Shown here piece after piece: positions 9,646-18,661 of a stretch of 27,622 nt of DNA. The DNA is from Ophiothrix spiculata (lineage: Eukaryota > Echinodermata > Ophiuroidea > Amphilepidida > Ophiotrichidae). The stretch lies in NCBI GenBank assembly GCA_000969725.1, contig JXSR01S048247.1; one strand, 5' to 3'. The position numbers and the translations under genes are program-made. Position 1 is the stretch's first letter. The number at the start of each line of letters is the position of its first letter. The notes beneath the pieces were generated by a model that made no database searches, was not told where the DNA came from, and worked only from the letters and a program-made list of their open reading frames with translations.

Positions 9646-10203
9646 ACAGGAGCAAGACACATGTACGGAAATAAGTGCATACTCGGGAGTCTTGAGTGTA
9701 GACGAGAACACAACCACCTTGAAAATGTACTCTTGCATCAGAGACCATCACATATTCGCTGCAGGCACACGTTCACAAATTGAAATACCAAAAACTTGAG
9801 GAAATAAACCAAATTGCACTATGTCAAAGATGGAAAAAGATACCGAACCATCAAATCAATGCTTTTTCAAAAACCATGATTTTTTAAGGAACATTCCAAA
9901 ATTAATAATTCAAAATAATTCAAAATTGACTTCCACTTCCCTGAAGTTATCTACAGTTATTTACTTATTGGTTTAAGATAAGGAAACACCATGTAAATCC
10001 TGTTCCTATTTATATAAGGAATTCCCAAAAGTTCACAACAGGACTCATGGGTTGTAATATGACCTCAGCCTGACTTTGGAAAGGTATGAATGGATGCAAT
10101 TTCCGTGTTATTCCATTGTTGTATTATATGTAGCCAAATATTAAAGATCAAACAGAACATGAGTAGTAAAATAATTTCAATTTTTATGACACACATATAA
10201 TAT
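9646..10203. other. Intron, nothing recognised
   Basis: AT-rich. No frame, exon or repeat boundary that I can support. Confidence 0.5.
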
Positions 10204-10205
10204 AT

Positions 10206-10757
10206 AAGGCCCCCAAAAAAAACAAGTTTGTTTCTGGTAACATGCTTGAAAAGTACAATGTGAAATGCGTTTTTTTATTTTTTATATTTTACTTTTCGAA
10301 AATGCAATGCGATGTGCTATTTTTCTTTCTTTTTTTTTCACAAAAAATGCTAACTTGATCAGCTGATATTCAGACTGTAAAGCCATGAACATCAACACAC
10401 ATGCATTCATATATACTTTGACCCAAATCTCTATCTCGAGAGCATATAAATTTGTACTTATTAGTCCGTTGTATGACTGTAAATCCTGCATCGGGTAATA
10501 TGGTTGTGGACCGTAGTTTGGAGTCAGTATCTTAGAAACGCTAAATATTTCACTGGCTCTCACATATGAACGATTAATTGTAATTAACTTTTTTACGCAA
10601 GTCTCCAGTAAGCTTTTATACAGAATTGTTTTATTTATCAAAAATAAAGATTTTCTATTTTGATTCGAAATATGAAAAAAAAAATGCGGGAAATATGTAA
10701 CTTAACAGAAACGCCCGCGGGTTACCAGAAACAAACTTGTTTCTTTTTTTTGGCCTA
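10206..10757. mobile_element. MITE with about 35-bp terminal inverted repeats
   Basis: Left arm 10208-10241 (GGCC, A-run, then CAAGTTTGTTTCTGGTAAC) pairs with right arm 10721-10755 (GTTACCAGAAACAAACTTG, then a T-run and GGCC). The central 19-bp CAAGTTTGTTTCTGGTAAC is perfectly inverted. The 119-codon minus-strand frame inside it (10282-10641) looks like no transposase. A further related end, TTTGGCCTAAG, occurs at 10914-10924 behind a similar GCGCGGG...T-run. Confidence 0.65.
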
Positions 10758-11613
10758 AGCAAACATGTCTGACCAAAACTTTCAGCAGGTTTTGTCCTAT
10801 TTTGTGTATATTTTTGTACATGATCATGCATCAAGAAAAAAAAAGAAATACGCTTAATTTGGATTTTTAAAAGCTATGCGCGCGGGAAGCTGAGACAGAC
10901 TTTTTTTTTTCCTTTGGCCTAAGTGCATTGCATTCCTTTAAATCTAACGGCAAATATAATTTTTTAAACAACTTTATTTTGATACCAAGAAATGCTTATT
11001 TGGATATAAAGAAGGGACATATTAATTTTGAAATACAATAAGAATAAATTAAGTTATTTGTGTGAACACCGATAATAAATTGATTATTATGAAGCAAATG
11101 ATCCATATCAGACTTAAATTACAATGAAATCAAATGACTGGTTGTAATGGTACATATCATATACCCAAGATCAGTGAGCACACTTGATTAGTTAGGGTTT
11201 GTTTTGACAACCATACTGTGTTTATTTTTACATTTTCTGCTGAGCCACCTCAAAAATCAACATGAATTATTTTTGTGTAAGGAAGAATTTTGACAAAATA
11301 GATCTATGTGTTTATTAGGTAGATATTGAATTCTTAAAACAGCTGAAGCAGCATATTAACAGACCTACTTTTTTTCAAGTTCAGGTAATTCAAACACTTA
11401 CCTTGCTAGTTTAGTGACTTTGTGACCAGAGTTCTACTGGTCAACTGGCATCTGATCTTCTAAATTGAGAGGATCAGACACATCACAAAATTAACTCACA
11501 TATTTTGACCGATCAAATTCTCTGTTTACTGCTCCAGTGGTTACTGGATGAACGAATCATACATCTTCATATAAGTGCACCATTATCAGTGTTTGAGTCA
11601 AGGAATTGATAAA
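10758..11613. other. Intron with a second partial element end at about 10875-10924
   Basis: CGCGCGGGAAGC, a T-run and TTTGGCCTAAG at 10879-10924 echo the right end of the preceding MITE (CCCGCGGG..., T-run, TTTGGCCTAAG). They may be a decayed copy. Nothing else recognised. Confidence 0.4.
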
Positions 11614-11942
11614 GGGAAATCTGTAATCGCCGCCATTTTGATTTGACTGCCATAGGATTCCATCTTGGATTATCGCTCATGAAGGGCGAGTTATTGAACC
11701 TCCAGCATTTTATGGCTCCATATGCCACACTTTGATATATTTGAAACAGATTAGCCGGAAACTTGGCGTACTTGAAGCGCAAACGTGGTTTGCGCGTGAA
11801 ACAAAATGTACACATTGTATATTTGCCAAGTGAAGATGTACGCGATCTGCCTGGATATCCGGTCAAACTCTGAACATATCCTGAGGTACAATAACTCTTG
11901 CTCAATGAACAACAACAAGATGGCAGCGAGTACAGATTCCCC
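11614..11942. mobile_element. MITE with about 27-bp imperfect terminal inverted repeats
   Basis: The left end contains CTGTAATCGCCGCCATTTTG (11621-11640). The right end, reverse-complemented, contains CTGTACTCGCTGCCATCTTG (11935-11916). They match at 17 of 20 positions, and the match extends outward through GGGAAAT/GGGGAAT. An internal perfect palindrome GCGCAAAC-GTG-GTTTGCGC lies near 11777-11795. Overlapping minus-strand frames here show no known domain. Confidence 0.65.
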
Positions 11943-12120
11943 TAGGCCTATATAATTTCCTTGGTTTAAGTGCATCTCAACAACAAGCTCAAAAATGATC
12001 CTTGGGTAGAGATCATGCTGATTGTAAACGGTTGTGAGTTTCAAAATGAAAAAAATTAACATTTTTGATCAAACTGGAAAATAGTGGCGGTTGTGGGGCT
12101 TGATTTGAGTATTTTCTTAC

Positions 12121-12195
12121 CTCTAATAGTACTTCTACAACTTTGGTATGTCCATATTGGCAGGCAAAATGAAGACAGGTATCCCAGTCATGATT
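12121..12195 (-). CDS. ANKS1-like exon, second ankyrin exon in the window
   Basis: This short 75-bp exon is exactly 25 codons, reading from NHDWDTCLHF to VVEVLLE. It is the two-helix core of one ankyrin repeat (TCLHFACQYGHTKVVEVLL). The vertebrate ANKS1 counterpart has the same length and a similar QYGHT-VV-VLLE core, with an NEQ-N junction to the exon before it. The acceptor AG is at 12197-12196, behind a T-rich tract. The donor is GTAAGA at 12120 downward, after a GAG codon. Both junctions are phase 0. The unusual residues relative to the ankyrin consensus are the C in TCLHF and the C in FACQYG. The exon is isolated, with about 5.7 kb of repeat-rich intron on either side. Confidence 0.9.
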
Positions 12196-12794
12196 CTGGA
12201 AATAAAAAAATACATGGAATTGTGTTTTAAAAATACACAACATGCACAACAAACAAAATGCTTATATAAAAAGTGCACAGCCAATTCCTCCGGAAGGATA
12301 GACAGGCAATGTTGTGATGTTAATTGAAAATAGAGCATATCAATTCTTAAATTTGGCTTAGTATTAAGGTGTAAGAACAGCGATAGAATTTCAATTTTAA
12401 ATCCAGAAGGATACCAATGAGCTCAGAGAAAACCTGCAGGAAGAAGGATCAATCATTGGGTCAAAGAAATAAAAGGGTTTTTTTATTCCTGATCTAGGGA
12501 CAGGGGTTAAAATAGGGTAAGTAGGATTTTTAGACCCTATGGCATATGTAGGAGAAATTGGTTGTACTGCAATTGAAATCAAATTGCAGTTGAATAGAAA
12601 CCAAATTGAACATAAAATGAAAGCAACAATATAATATATTCAATCTTTTCTTAAATTTGAAATTTACCAGTGTTATTTCCTAATTCGTTCATAAAATAGA
12701 TGCAAAGTTCAAAACACAAAATATGAATTGGAAAAATCCAAATGTAGTAGCAATACAATTTCCTTTTATGTCCATAAAATATTTCCTGAATAGA
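12196..12794. other. Intron upstream of the 75-bp exon
   Basis: Pyrimidine-rich acceptor side of the exon, then AT-rich DNA. No other exon or element boundary that I can support. Confidence 0.5.
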
Positions 12795-13034
12795 ATATAG
12801 ATTATACATGCATTTCAGTTTCATACCCAAGTTTCAAAACAAGTCCAAGTTCACATAATTAGGTTAGAACCTTGACTGCTTTACTTAAANNNNNNNNNNN
12901 NNNNNNNNNNNNNNNNNNNNNNNNNNNNNNNNNNNNNNNATATAGATTATACATGCATTTCAGTTTCATACCCAAGTTTCAAAACAAGTCCAAGTTCACA
13001 TAATTAGGTTAGAACCTTGACTGCTTTACTTAAA
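12795..13034. other. Assembly gap flanked by an identical 95-bp duplication
   Basis: Bases 12890-12939 are 50 Ns. The 95 bp before it (12795-12889) and the 95 bp after it (12940-13034) are identical. This is what results when two overlapping contig ends are scaffolded with a fixed-size gap instead of being merged. The real sequence probably contains the segment once. Confidence 0.9.
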
Positions 13035-13184
13035 TAGAGTAGATTAATGAACCTTAACCTCGACTATTGAACCAAAAGTTGTGAATTAGAAACCAGAATT
13101 CAGAAGTAGAATATCAATTCAAGGTGTAGATTTGAATGGTTACTTTAACTTTTAGCTTACTACCATGACTACATTCATTACAGC

Positions 13185-13250
13185 TCTGTTGCATAGAGGA
13201 CCATATAGATAGGCACTCTGTTGTCAAAAGTTCCAGGTTTGAATCCTGGT
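13185..13250 (+). repeat. tRNA-Gln-like SINE head or tRNA pseudogene
   Basis: GGCACTCTGTTG (13211-13222), CCAGGTTTGAATCCTGG (13234-13250) and GGAACCACCA just after recall tRNA-Gln (GCACTCTGG..., T-arm, GTGGAACC). The 5' half and anticodon arm are not well formed, so this is not a working tRNA gene. A tRNA-derived SINE is the likeliest explanation. Confidence 0.45.
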
Positions 13251-13269
13251 GGAACCACCAATTTCTGAT

Positions 13270-14092
13270 ACAAATATTTCTGAGGAGAATGAAAGAGGGT
13301 TGAAAGGTTAAGCAATATAACCACTGCACTGTTTAGTACTTTTTCTAATACATTTTCAAAATAAAGGGCTAGTAGTTACATATAATCTAAAAATGACAAT
13401 GTACAATCATAATGAACTATAATTGACCAATAGTTTTGTTGCAAAAAGGGGGTCCTTGGAATTATTTTGAAATCTGAAAGGAGAAGTTCAAAAAATTGTA
13501 TACATTTTTTTTCATTAGGTCCCCTCTCAAATAAGTGTTTGTGAGAGATCAATAACAAATTGAAATTAACCCCAAGATCATCTAGAGATCACAGTTTATA
13601 AATATTTAACAATCCATTTTTTACTATGCTGTGGGAATATACATTGTATCCAGAAAATATTTCTAAGTATGGTAATATAAAGTGGCATACTTTAATACGA
13701 TATTTCTCATAGGCTATTCAATGCTATTGTAAGATTAAATGAGTTGTATTGGCACATTAACCACATTAATGATAGCTTTAATGGTGGACCACATCCTTAA
13801 ACTGTTTACATGTACAGGAAAAGAGGAAATCCCCATGTCATTGAACAAAGTTGGCTTTTACAATACGAGCATGTGGAAAGATAAATCAAAAAATATAACG
13901 ATAAAGATCTGTAAGCCAAAGATTTACAATGTGTAGGTAAAACCAAAACTTAAACAAGACACGCTTGCCACTATAGTATAACATCTAAGAAAATGACTTA
14001 CGAGAAAATATTAAAGGAAGAAAAAGAATTACACAGACAATTTCAGGAGGGGAGCTGTTACAAGTATCACACAACTGCCCAGGTATGATCAT
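13270..14092. other. Intron, nothing recognised
   Basis: No exon or bounded repeat. Small reading frames at 13376-13558 and 13739-13936 have no recognisable content. Confidence 0.5.
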
Positions 14093-14286
14093 TGGCATGC
14101 CCAGGGGTGGCTTTGGAGGCTGAAGCCCCCCCCCCCCCTCCCCGCAAGATTGTAAAAATCATGTAAAATCAGTCTGTTTTCAATGTCAATGATTTTACCA
14201 CTCAACCCCCCTCAAAATCGGCAAATCATTCTCAGCCCCCGCCCCCCCCCCCCCCTCTCCCGCAAGGAAAAATCCTGGGCATGCCA
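14093..14286. mobile_element. 194-bp MITE-like unit with C-rich blocks
   Basis: TGGCATGCCCAGG (14093-14105) is perfectly inverted at 14274-14286. Inside are two similar C-runs, each followed by CCGCAAG (about 14127-14150 and 14238-14266), so the unit also carries an internal direct repeat. The C-runs are likely to vary in length between individuals. Confidence 0.6.
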
Positions 14287-15334
14287 GCGATGATGTACAT
14301 AAGTAAACAAGGGACATGGATATAATTATGATAAATCTTATGCCTACGCCAGTGGCATGTCAACGAAATGGATTTTAGGCTGAAATTCCCTATTTATGGA
14401 TAAGCTGTCAAAATCTGACCCTTTAAAATAATTTTTTAATGAAGCATGAGTACCAATTGCCATCCATAGTGGTCCTCATGTAAAGTTTGCATTTGCTTTC
14501 AAAAGGAAATTTTGATTTGTCTGAATCAGAGTATTTTTCACTCTTATTACACATGAGTATACAACTCAAACAACTGCTTTGTTGACAAAATTACCAGTAA
14601 TGTGAACAAACATGATTTTTCCCGGATATTTTTTGCAAGTTTTGTTGTGTTCTGAATGAGGCCTAGTTCTACTACTTTGAAGTGACAATTTGGATGTAAA
14701 GTTATTTTGCTAAATTGTTAAATATCACCAGTCAACAACATTCAAGGATTAAATTTACTATGGAATGCAGGCCAAAATTAACATTCCATTCAAGTTCAAT
14801 GTGTCAGAAAATAATCTTTCAAATGTTTTTATCTGTAAATATTACTCCAATCTTTTTTACTATGGTGCATAATTTTAGAAAATAAGAGCAATTTAAGTAT
14901 GTATAATTTAATATTTATAATGAAAGGGTGCTTGGTTTTGATTCTACCTTAAAATTTGATCATTTTAAAACAATTGTTATTGAAAATAACCAAAACTCTG
15001 CATTGGTCAGACCTGCTGAACTAAAATCCCTATGGACATCAATTTTCCTAAAGTAGATTCCTTGAAATTCTGTAGGTTTTGCAAATTGACAATTTTAAAT
15101 TTATACAAAAATTATGTTTTGCAACAGATTTCTAAGGCTTATATTACCTATTTTATTTATGTAAAAAATACAAACTTTCATGCATTTAATACAGGCCTTT
15201 TTCATAGGTACCGACCTACTAAGTCATGTGAATACTTAGAAATTCCAAAAACGTTTTCCTAATCTTCATTTTGTGAGGTTTCTGTACCCTGTGTCGTTCA
15301 AATACTTGGAAATCCTCTGAAAAAATGCCTATTT
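14287..15334. other. AT-rich intron, nothing recognised
   Basis: No exon seen on either strand. The 76-codon frame at 15032-15262 has no resemblance to a known protein. Confidence 0.5.
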
Positions 15335-15339
15335 TACCT

Positions 15340-15405
15340 CGTTCAACCATGAGATTCGAACACAGGACCTCTCACATCAAAATCCAAAGTCAAACTATAC
15401 CATCC
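15340..15405 (-). repeat. tRNA-like SINE remnant, minus strand
   Basis: Reverse-complemented, the stretch reads GGATGGTATAGTTTGAC (A-box-like) and then CCTGTGTTCGAATCTCATGG (B box and T-arm-like) about 30 bp later. This is the layout of a tRNA head, but the acceptor stem does not pair convincingly. Confidence 0.4.
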
Positions 15406-15697
15406 GGTGTTTACATATATATCTCACATCTATGACATAATTTGACTACTTTCTTGATTTTATGCAATTATGAGTAATAATAGCAGTACTGATTAATAGG
15501 GTTAGGCCCATTAATTTGCATAAATCTGCCACTCAAATCTATAGTGCCAAAATCTTTGCAAAAGTATCTGAATTTCAATGCTTGAAAATCTTGAATATTC
15601 AGAGTTTCCAGACCTGCTTTCAGAAAAAAGTCCATGGTCAAGTGAATAAAAAGACATGTTTGGGAGCTGCAATGTTTGGTTGACCTTAGCATGAACT

Positions 15698-15800
15698 CAG
15701 ATGTCCAATGTTTGTTTGTATATTGATACTACTGAACTGGGAAGGGTAAAAGTCAATGGGGATCAGGGCAATTGACATCAAACAGAATAATGCAAATCAA
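15698..15800 (+). repeat. Dispersed repeat, copy 1 (second copy at 16524-16600)
   Basis: CAATGTTTGTTTGTATATTG, followed by ACTACTG, a GGGTAAAA block and CATCAAACAG, matches 16524-16600 (CAATGTTTATTTGTATATTG, ACTACTG, AGGTAAAA, TCCAAACAG) in the same orientation. Element ends not identified. Confidence 0.5.
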
Positions 15801-16071
15801 CAACACAAACACGTTTGTGTAAAATTCTGATTTGAAAATGTCAATACTTACTTCATCTCTGCAGTATGCAAGATCTTTACGTATTCAATTTGATACATGT
15901 GGTACTACCAGCTATCACTTTTTAGATTGAACTTCCCCATTCAAGGTTGCTCCCTGTCACTCATGACTTATGATTTTTCTTTTGACTGAGTGGATTTGTG
16001 TTTTGTAGATATTGATACCCTCCAAATGCATATTTCCCACTGGAGACAGTTTTGTTAGGTATTGTAGTCTC

Positions 16072-16429
16072 TTAAAGCAATACTATAAGATTTTGGTCAA
16101 AAATGTTTTATAGTATAAACAGCATAAAATGAAGGAATGTGACTATCTAAAAGTGTTTTCAAAAGTATTTTGTCAAAAAAATTGTTTTGCCACCGAAAAA
16201 TGGATAAAAAGCATTTGCATGCTTTCCAATACTAATACATGCGGAATTAATTTCGGGATCCCGAATTTAATTCAACAAATGGCCATAACCGAAAAAGTAA
16301 GCATATGTAAGCCAAATCAGTTGGAGGGTATTAATATCTACCCAAAACAAACCCAATAAGCTAAAAAAAATCAAAAGTCATGGGTGGCAGGGGGCGCTTC
16401 ATTTTTAACACTTTATAGTATTGCTTTAA
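16072..16429. mobile_element. TTAA-flanked MITE, copy 1 (358 bp)
   Basis: It begins TTAAAGCAATACTATAA and ends with the exact inverted complement TTATAGTATTGCTTTAA. A second copy lies at 17293-17628 in the same orientation. This copy carries a 20-bp insertion at 16251-16270 containing the palindrome TTCGGGATCCCGAA (16252-16265), absent from copy 2. The 76-codon frame inside is disrupted in copy 2 and is not a gene. Confidence 0.8.
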
Positions 16430-16952
16430 TGTATTACTAAACAAAATGAGGCCAATTTCTACAATAAAGTGTAGGTAAAAGTTGAAATTGAATTGCACTG
16501 TATTAAACTTCTCTTACTTCACTCAATGTTTATTTGTATATTGTCACTACTGCAGAGAAGGTAAAAATCATCAGGGTTCATGAAAAATCCAAACAGTCAA
16601 AATAACCATCTACAGACCCTGTAAATCTCATTGAACTGAAATGGGCGAAGATGTGGATGCAACATTTCCACCCAATGTCAAAAAAGAATGAAGAATCATG
16701 ATTTTAGGACCTATAGGAAAAACATCTCTAGACTACATGTGTTAAAAGTTGCTGATGCTGATTTTAAGTTTAACAGGCCAAGATATTCGTTACATAAAAT
16801 ACAGTATAATTTTCCAACTAAAGATGTGGTCTTTTTAAAATGTGTGCATCCAAAAAGTAAAACTAAAAAAATTAATACATTCCACATATAAATTTAAACG
16901 GGATTTTCAATAAGTTTGTGGCCTCAAATAGAAGGAGATGAGTTATGCACTT
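16430..16952. other. AT-rich intron
   Basis: Holds the second copy of the dispersed repeat at about 16524-16600. Otherwise nothing recognised. The 67-codon plus-strand frame at 16688-16891 has no known resemblance. Confidence 0.45.
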
Positions 16953-17066
16953 GTTATTGATGTGTTAAGTAGATTAACTCTCAAATGATGAATATTTTGG
17001 AAAGTTTTAAGTAAACATCTGCTTTTGTTTTTACTTAACATAATTTAAGATTTTGCCATTTCAAGG
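16953..17066 (+). repeat. Left arm of a long inverted repeat
   Basis: This arm pairs along roughly 110 bp with 17677-17787, including ATCTGCTTTTGTTT and GGAAAGTTT. The second copy of the TTAA-flanked MITE lies in the loop. Confidence 0.65.
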
Positions 17067-17292
17067 TTTAAATAAAGTTCACAATTAAGCATTAAAAATC
17101 AGTAAAAGATAAATATTGTAATTTACCAAGAATTCCCATATCCATCTTCTTTCTGACATTGTTGAAATCTGCAGCCCATTTACTTTCATGCTACTTGAAA
17201 GAGTAATCTTTTTCAAGTCTTGACAGCTTTTCTTTGTAGAATTTATTGGGTGCAGCACCTAGGTGACAACTTTTAAGATCAATGCATGTCAG

Positions 17293-17628
17293 TTAAAGCA
17301 ATACGATAAGATTTAGATCAAAAATGATTCATAGTAAAAACAGCATAAAATGGAGGAATGTGACTATCTAAACGTGTTTTCAAGTGTATTTTGTTTAAAA
17401 AATGTTTTGACACAAAAAAATGGATAAAAAGCACATGCATGCTTTCCTATACTAATACATGTGGAATTAATTCAACAAATGTCCATAACAGATAAAGTAA
17501 GCATCTTTGAGCCAAATCGTTTGTAGGGTAATCATATCTACCCAAAACTAACCCAATAAGCTCAAAAAATCAAAAGTCATGGGTGACAGGGGGCGCTTCA
17601 ATTTTAACACTTTATAGTATTGCTTTAA
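17293..17628. mobile_element. TTAA-flanked MITE, copy 2 (336 bp)
   Basis: Same family and orientation as 16072-16429. It begins TTAAAGCAATACGATAA (one mismatch to copy 1) and ends TTATAGTATTGCTTTAA. The GGGGGCGCTTCA block before the right end is shared. The copies differ by scattered substitutions and small indels, so they are not a recent duplication. Confidence 0.8.
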
Positions 17629-17676
17629 GTTATGTTGTTTCTTCAGTTTTCCATGCAAATGTTCAACTATCAGAAA

Positions 17677-17787
17677 CATGTAACTGGCAAGTTTTAAGTT
17701 TCTGTAAAATAGAAACAAAAGCAGATATTTACTTGAAACTTTCCAAATATTCATTAATTGAGTTGATCTGCTGAACGAATTGATAAA
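17677..17787 (-). repeat. Right arm of a long inverted repeat
   Basis: Reverse complement of 16953-17066 with scattered mismatches. The arm ends about 200 bp from the donor of the first ankyrin exon in the window. Confidence 0.65.
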
Positions 17788-17846
17788 AACTGCGTAGTGC
17801 ATCCCTTTCAGTCCATTAATTCATTGAACACCCCTCGTATTTTTGA

Positions 17847-17910
17847 AAATAAGAAAAAAGAGGAAATAAGAAAAAAGAGGATACTCTTTTTTAAGAAAAA
17901 AAGAGTATCC
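17847..17910. repeat. Perfect 17-bp tandem pair followed by a 14-bp perfect hairpin
   Basis: AAATAAGAAAAAAGAGG occurs twice in a row (17847-17863 and 17864-17880). The hairpin starts at the last two bases of the second unit: GGATACTCTTTTTT (17879-17892), four-base loop, and AAAAAAGAGTATCC (17897-17910). In the minus-strand transcript it lies in the intron, 80 bases after the donor of the exon ending at 17990. Confidence 0.85.
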
Positions 17911-17989
17911 TATTTTTAAAGAAGTAACAAAATACTCTAGAATCAACAAAAGTTGTTTTGATGTGGCCGACTTGATCACATGACCTTAC

Positions 17990-18146
17990 TTGCTCATTCA
18001 GTTGCGTTAGAGTAATGCCAGCTGCTAATAAAGTACGCATAATTTCCATGTTGCCTGTCCATGCCGCTAGGTGTACTGGAGTGCTCCCTCTAGAGTCTGC
18101 TACCGTTGCCGAGGCCTCGTACCTGAGTAAATAGTCCACCGCATCT
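17990..18146 (-). CDS. ANKS1-like exon, first ankyrin exon in the window
   Basis: This 157-bp exon encodes about 52 residues, from DAVDYLLRYE to TLTQLNEQ. It completes one ankyrin repeat (helix 2 plus the VADS loop) and holds a full repeat beginning STPVHLAAWTG. The VADS, HLAAW and NEQ segments are also seen at this place in vertebrate ANKS1 proteins. The acceptor is the AG at 18148-18147, after a pyrimidine-rich stretch. The donor GTAAGG begins at 17989, directly after the CAA codon of the final Q, so the 3' junction is phase 0. A second AG at 18146-18145 makes a tandem acceptor two bases apart, and only one of the two can keep the frame. Using the outer AG, the split codon ends in A and precedes GAT, which would fit a K-D junction as in ANKS1A. 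The preceding exon was not found in 18147-27622. Confidence 0.88.
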
Positions 18147-18661
18147 CTGTAAGTACAAAGTGAGGAAAGATGGATTGAACATGAATGGTTTAGTAGTTTT
18201 TTCTTTTTCAATGAAAGGTTTAATCATTTTTCCAATCAAACTGACAGCGATGAAACATAAGAATCAAATAATGACCAAGACTTGACCACTGATCAGAGGA
18301 ATAATGTAGAATGTATTTCAATAATATAAAATACATGTAATAAATACAATCCACTATAATTGCAGAGGAATTCCAGCGCTGAGAAAATCAAACTCTTAAA
18401 ATGAGGATAATAATATTTGACCTATCATATCTGTAAGTACCTAACACCAATAGTATATTACGTGCTATTGGACATTGAAGGTTAACACAGTGAAAAATCG
18501 TGTCAGAGGTCGAACTTCAAATCTCAGAAACATTACGGGTACCTTTGACATTTATAGAATCATATCGATCAGGTTCAAACATCAGAAATGCTGGTTCTTG
18601 GAACCATGTGATCCCCCTGGCGACGCGATCCCAAACAAGATGGTTTATGAACCAGTAATCT
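18147..18661. other. Intron upstream of the first exon in the window
   Basis: Contains the pyrimidine-rich acceptor region just above 18148. No preceding exon seen. A 77-codon plus-strand frame at 18475-18708 runs into the tandem repeat and is not recognisable. Confidence 0.5.

Larger units (their letters stand above)
4577..18146 (-). other. ANKS1-like gene, partial: ankyrin-repeat region, four exons
   Basis: Four minus-strand exons join into one 212-residue open frame: 18146-17990 (residues 1-52), 12195-12121 (53-77), 6394-6173 (78-151) and 4760-4577 (152-212). The product is a run of about five complete ankyrin repeats with a partial repeat at each end. Repeat order and several block motifs (VADS, VHLAAW, AAR-NGH-type, PLDLA-QYGRLE, ALHEAA-YGK) correspond to the N-terminal ankyrin block of vertebrate ANKS1A/ANKS1B. 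That family is a cytoplasmic/synaptic adaptor that binds phosphotyrosine receptors through a PTB domain and carries tandem SAM domains. The introns inside the window are 5794, 5726 and 1412 bp. The family assignment rests on remembered family sequence, not on a search. ANKS1 versus another ankyrin protein is the main uncertainty, and the SAM and PTB exons that would settle it lie beyond position 1 on the minus strand. Confidence 0.85.

Noticed and set aside
10282..10641. 119-codon minus-strand frame as a gene
   Set aside because: Inside an inverted-repeat element; AT-rich, with low-complexity translation and no recognisable domain.
13185..13260. Functional tRNA-Gln gene
   Set aside because: The T-arm and 3' part look right, but the D-arm, anticodon arm and acceptor pairing do not form. 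A SINE head or pseudogene is more likely.
15340..15405. Functional tRNA gene on the minus strand
   Set aside because: A- and B-box-like strings are present, but I could not build a cloverleaf with a paired acceptor stem.
16129..16359. 76-codon frame inside the TTAA-flanked MITE
   Set aside because: The second copy of the element has indels and changes that destroy the frame, so it is not conserved.
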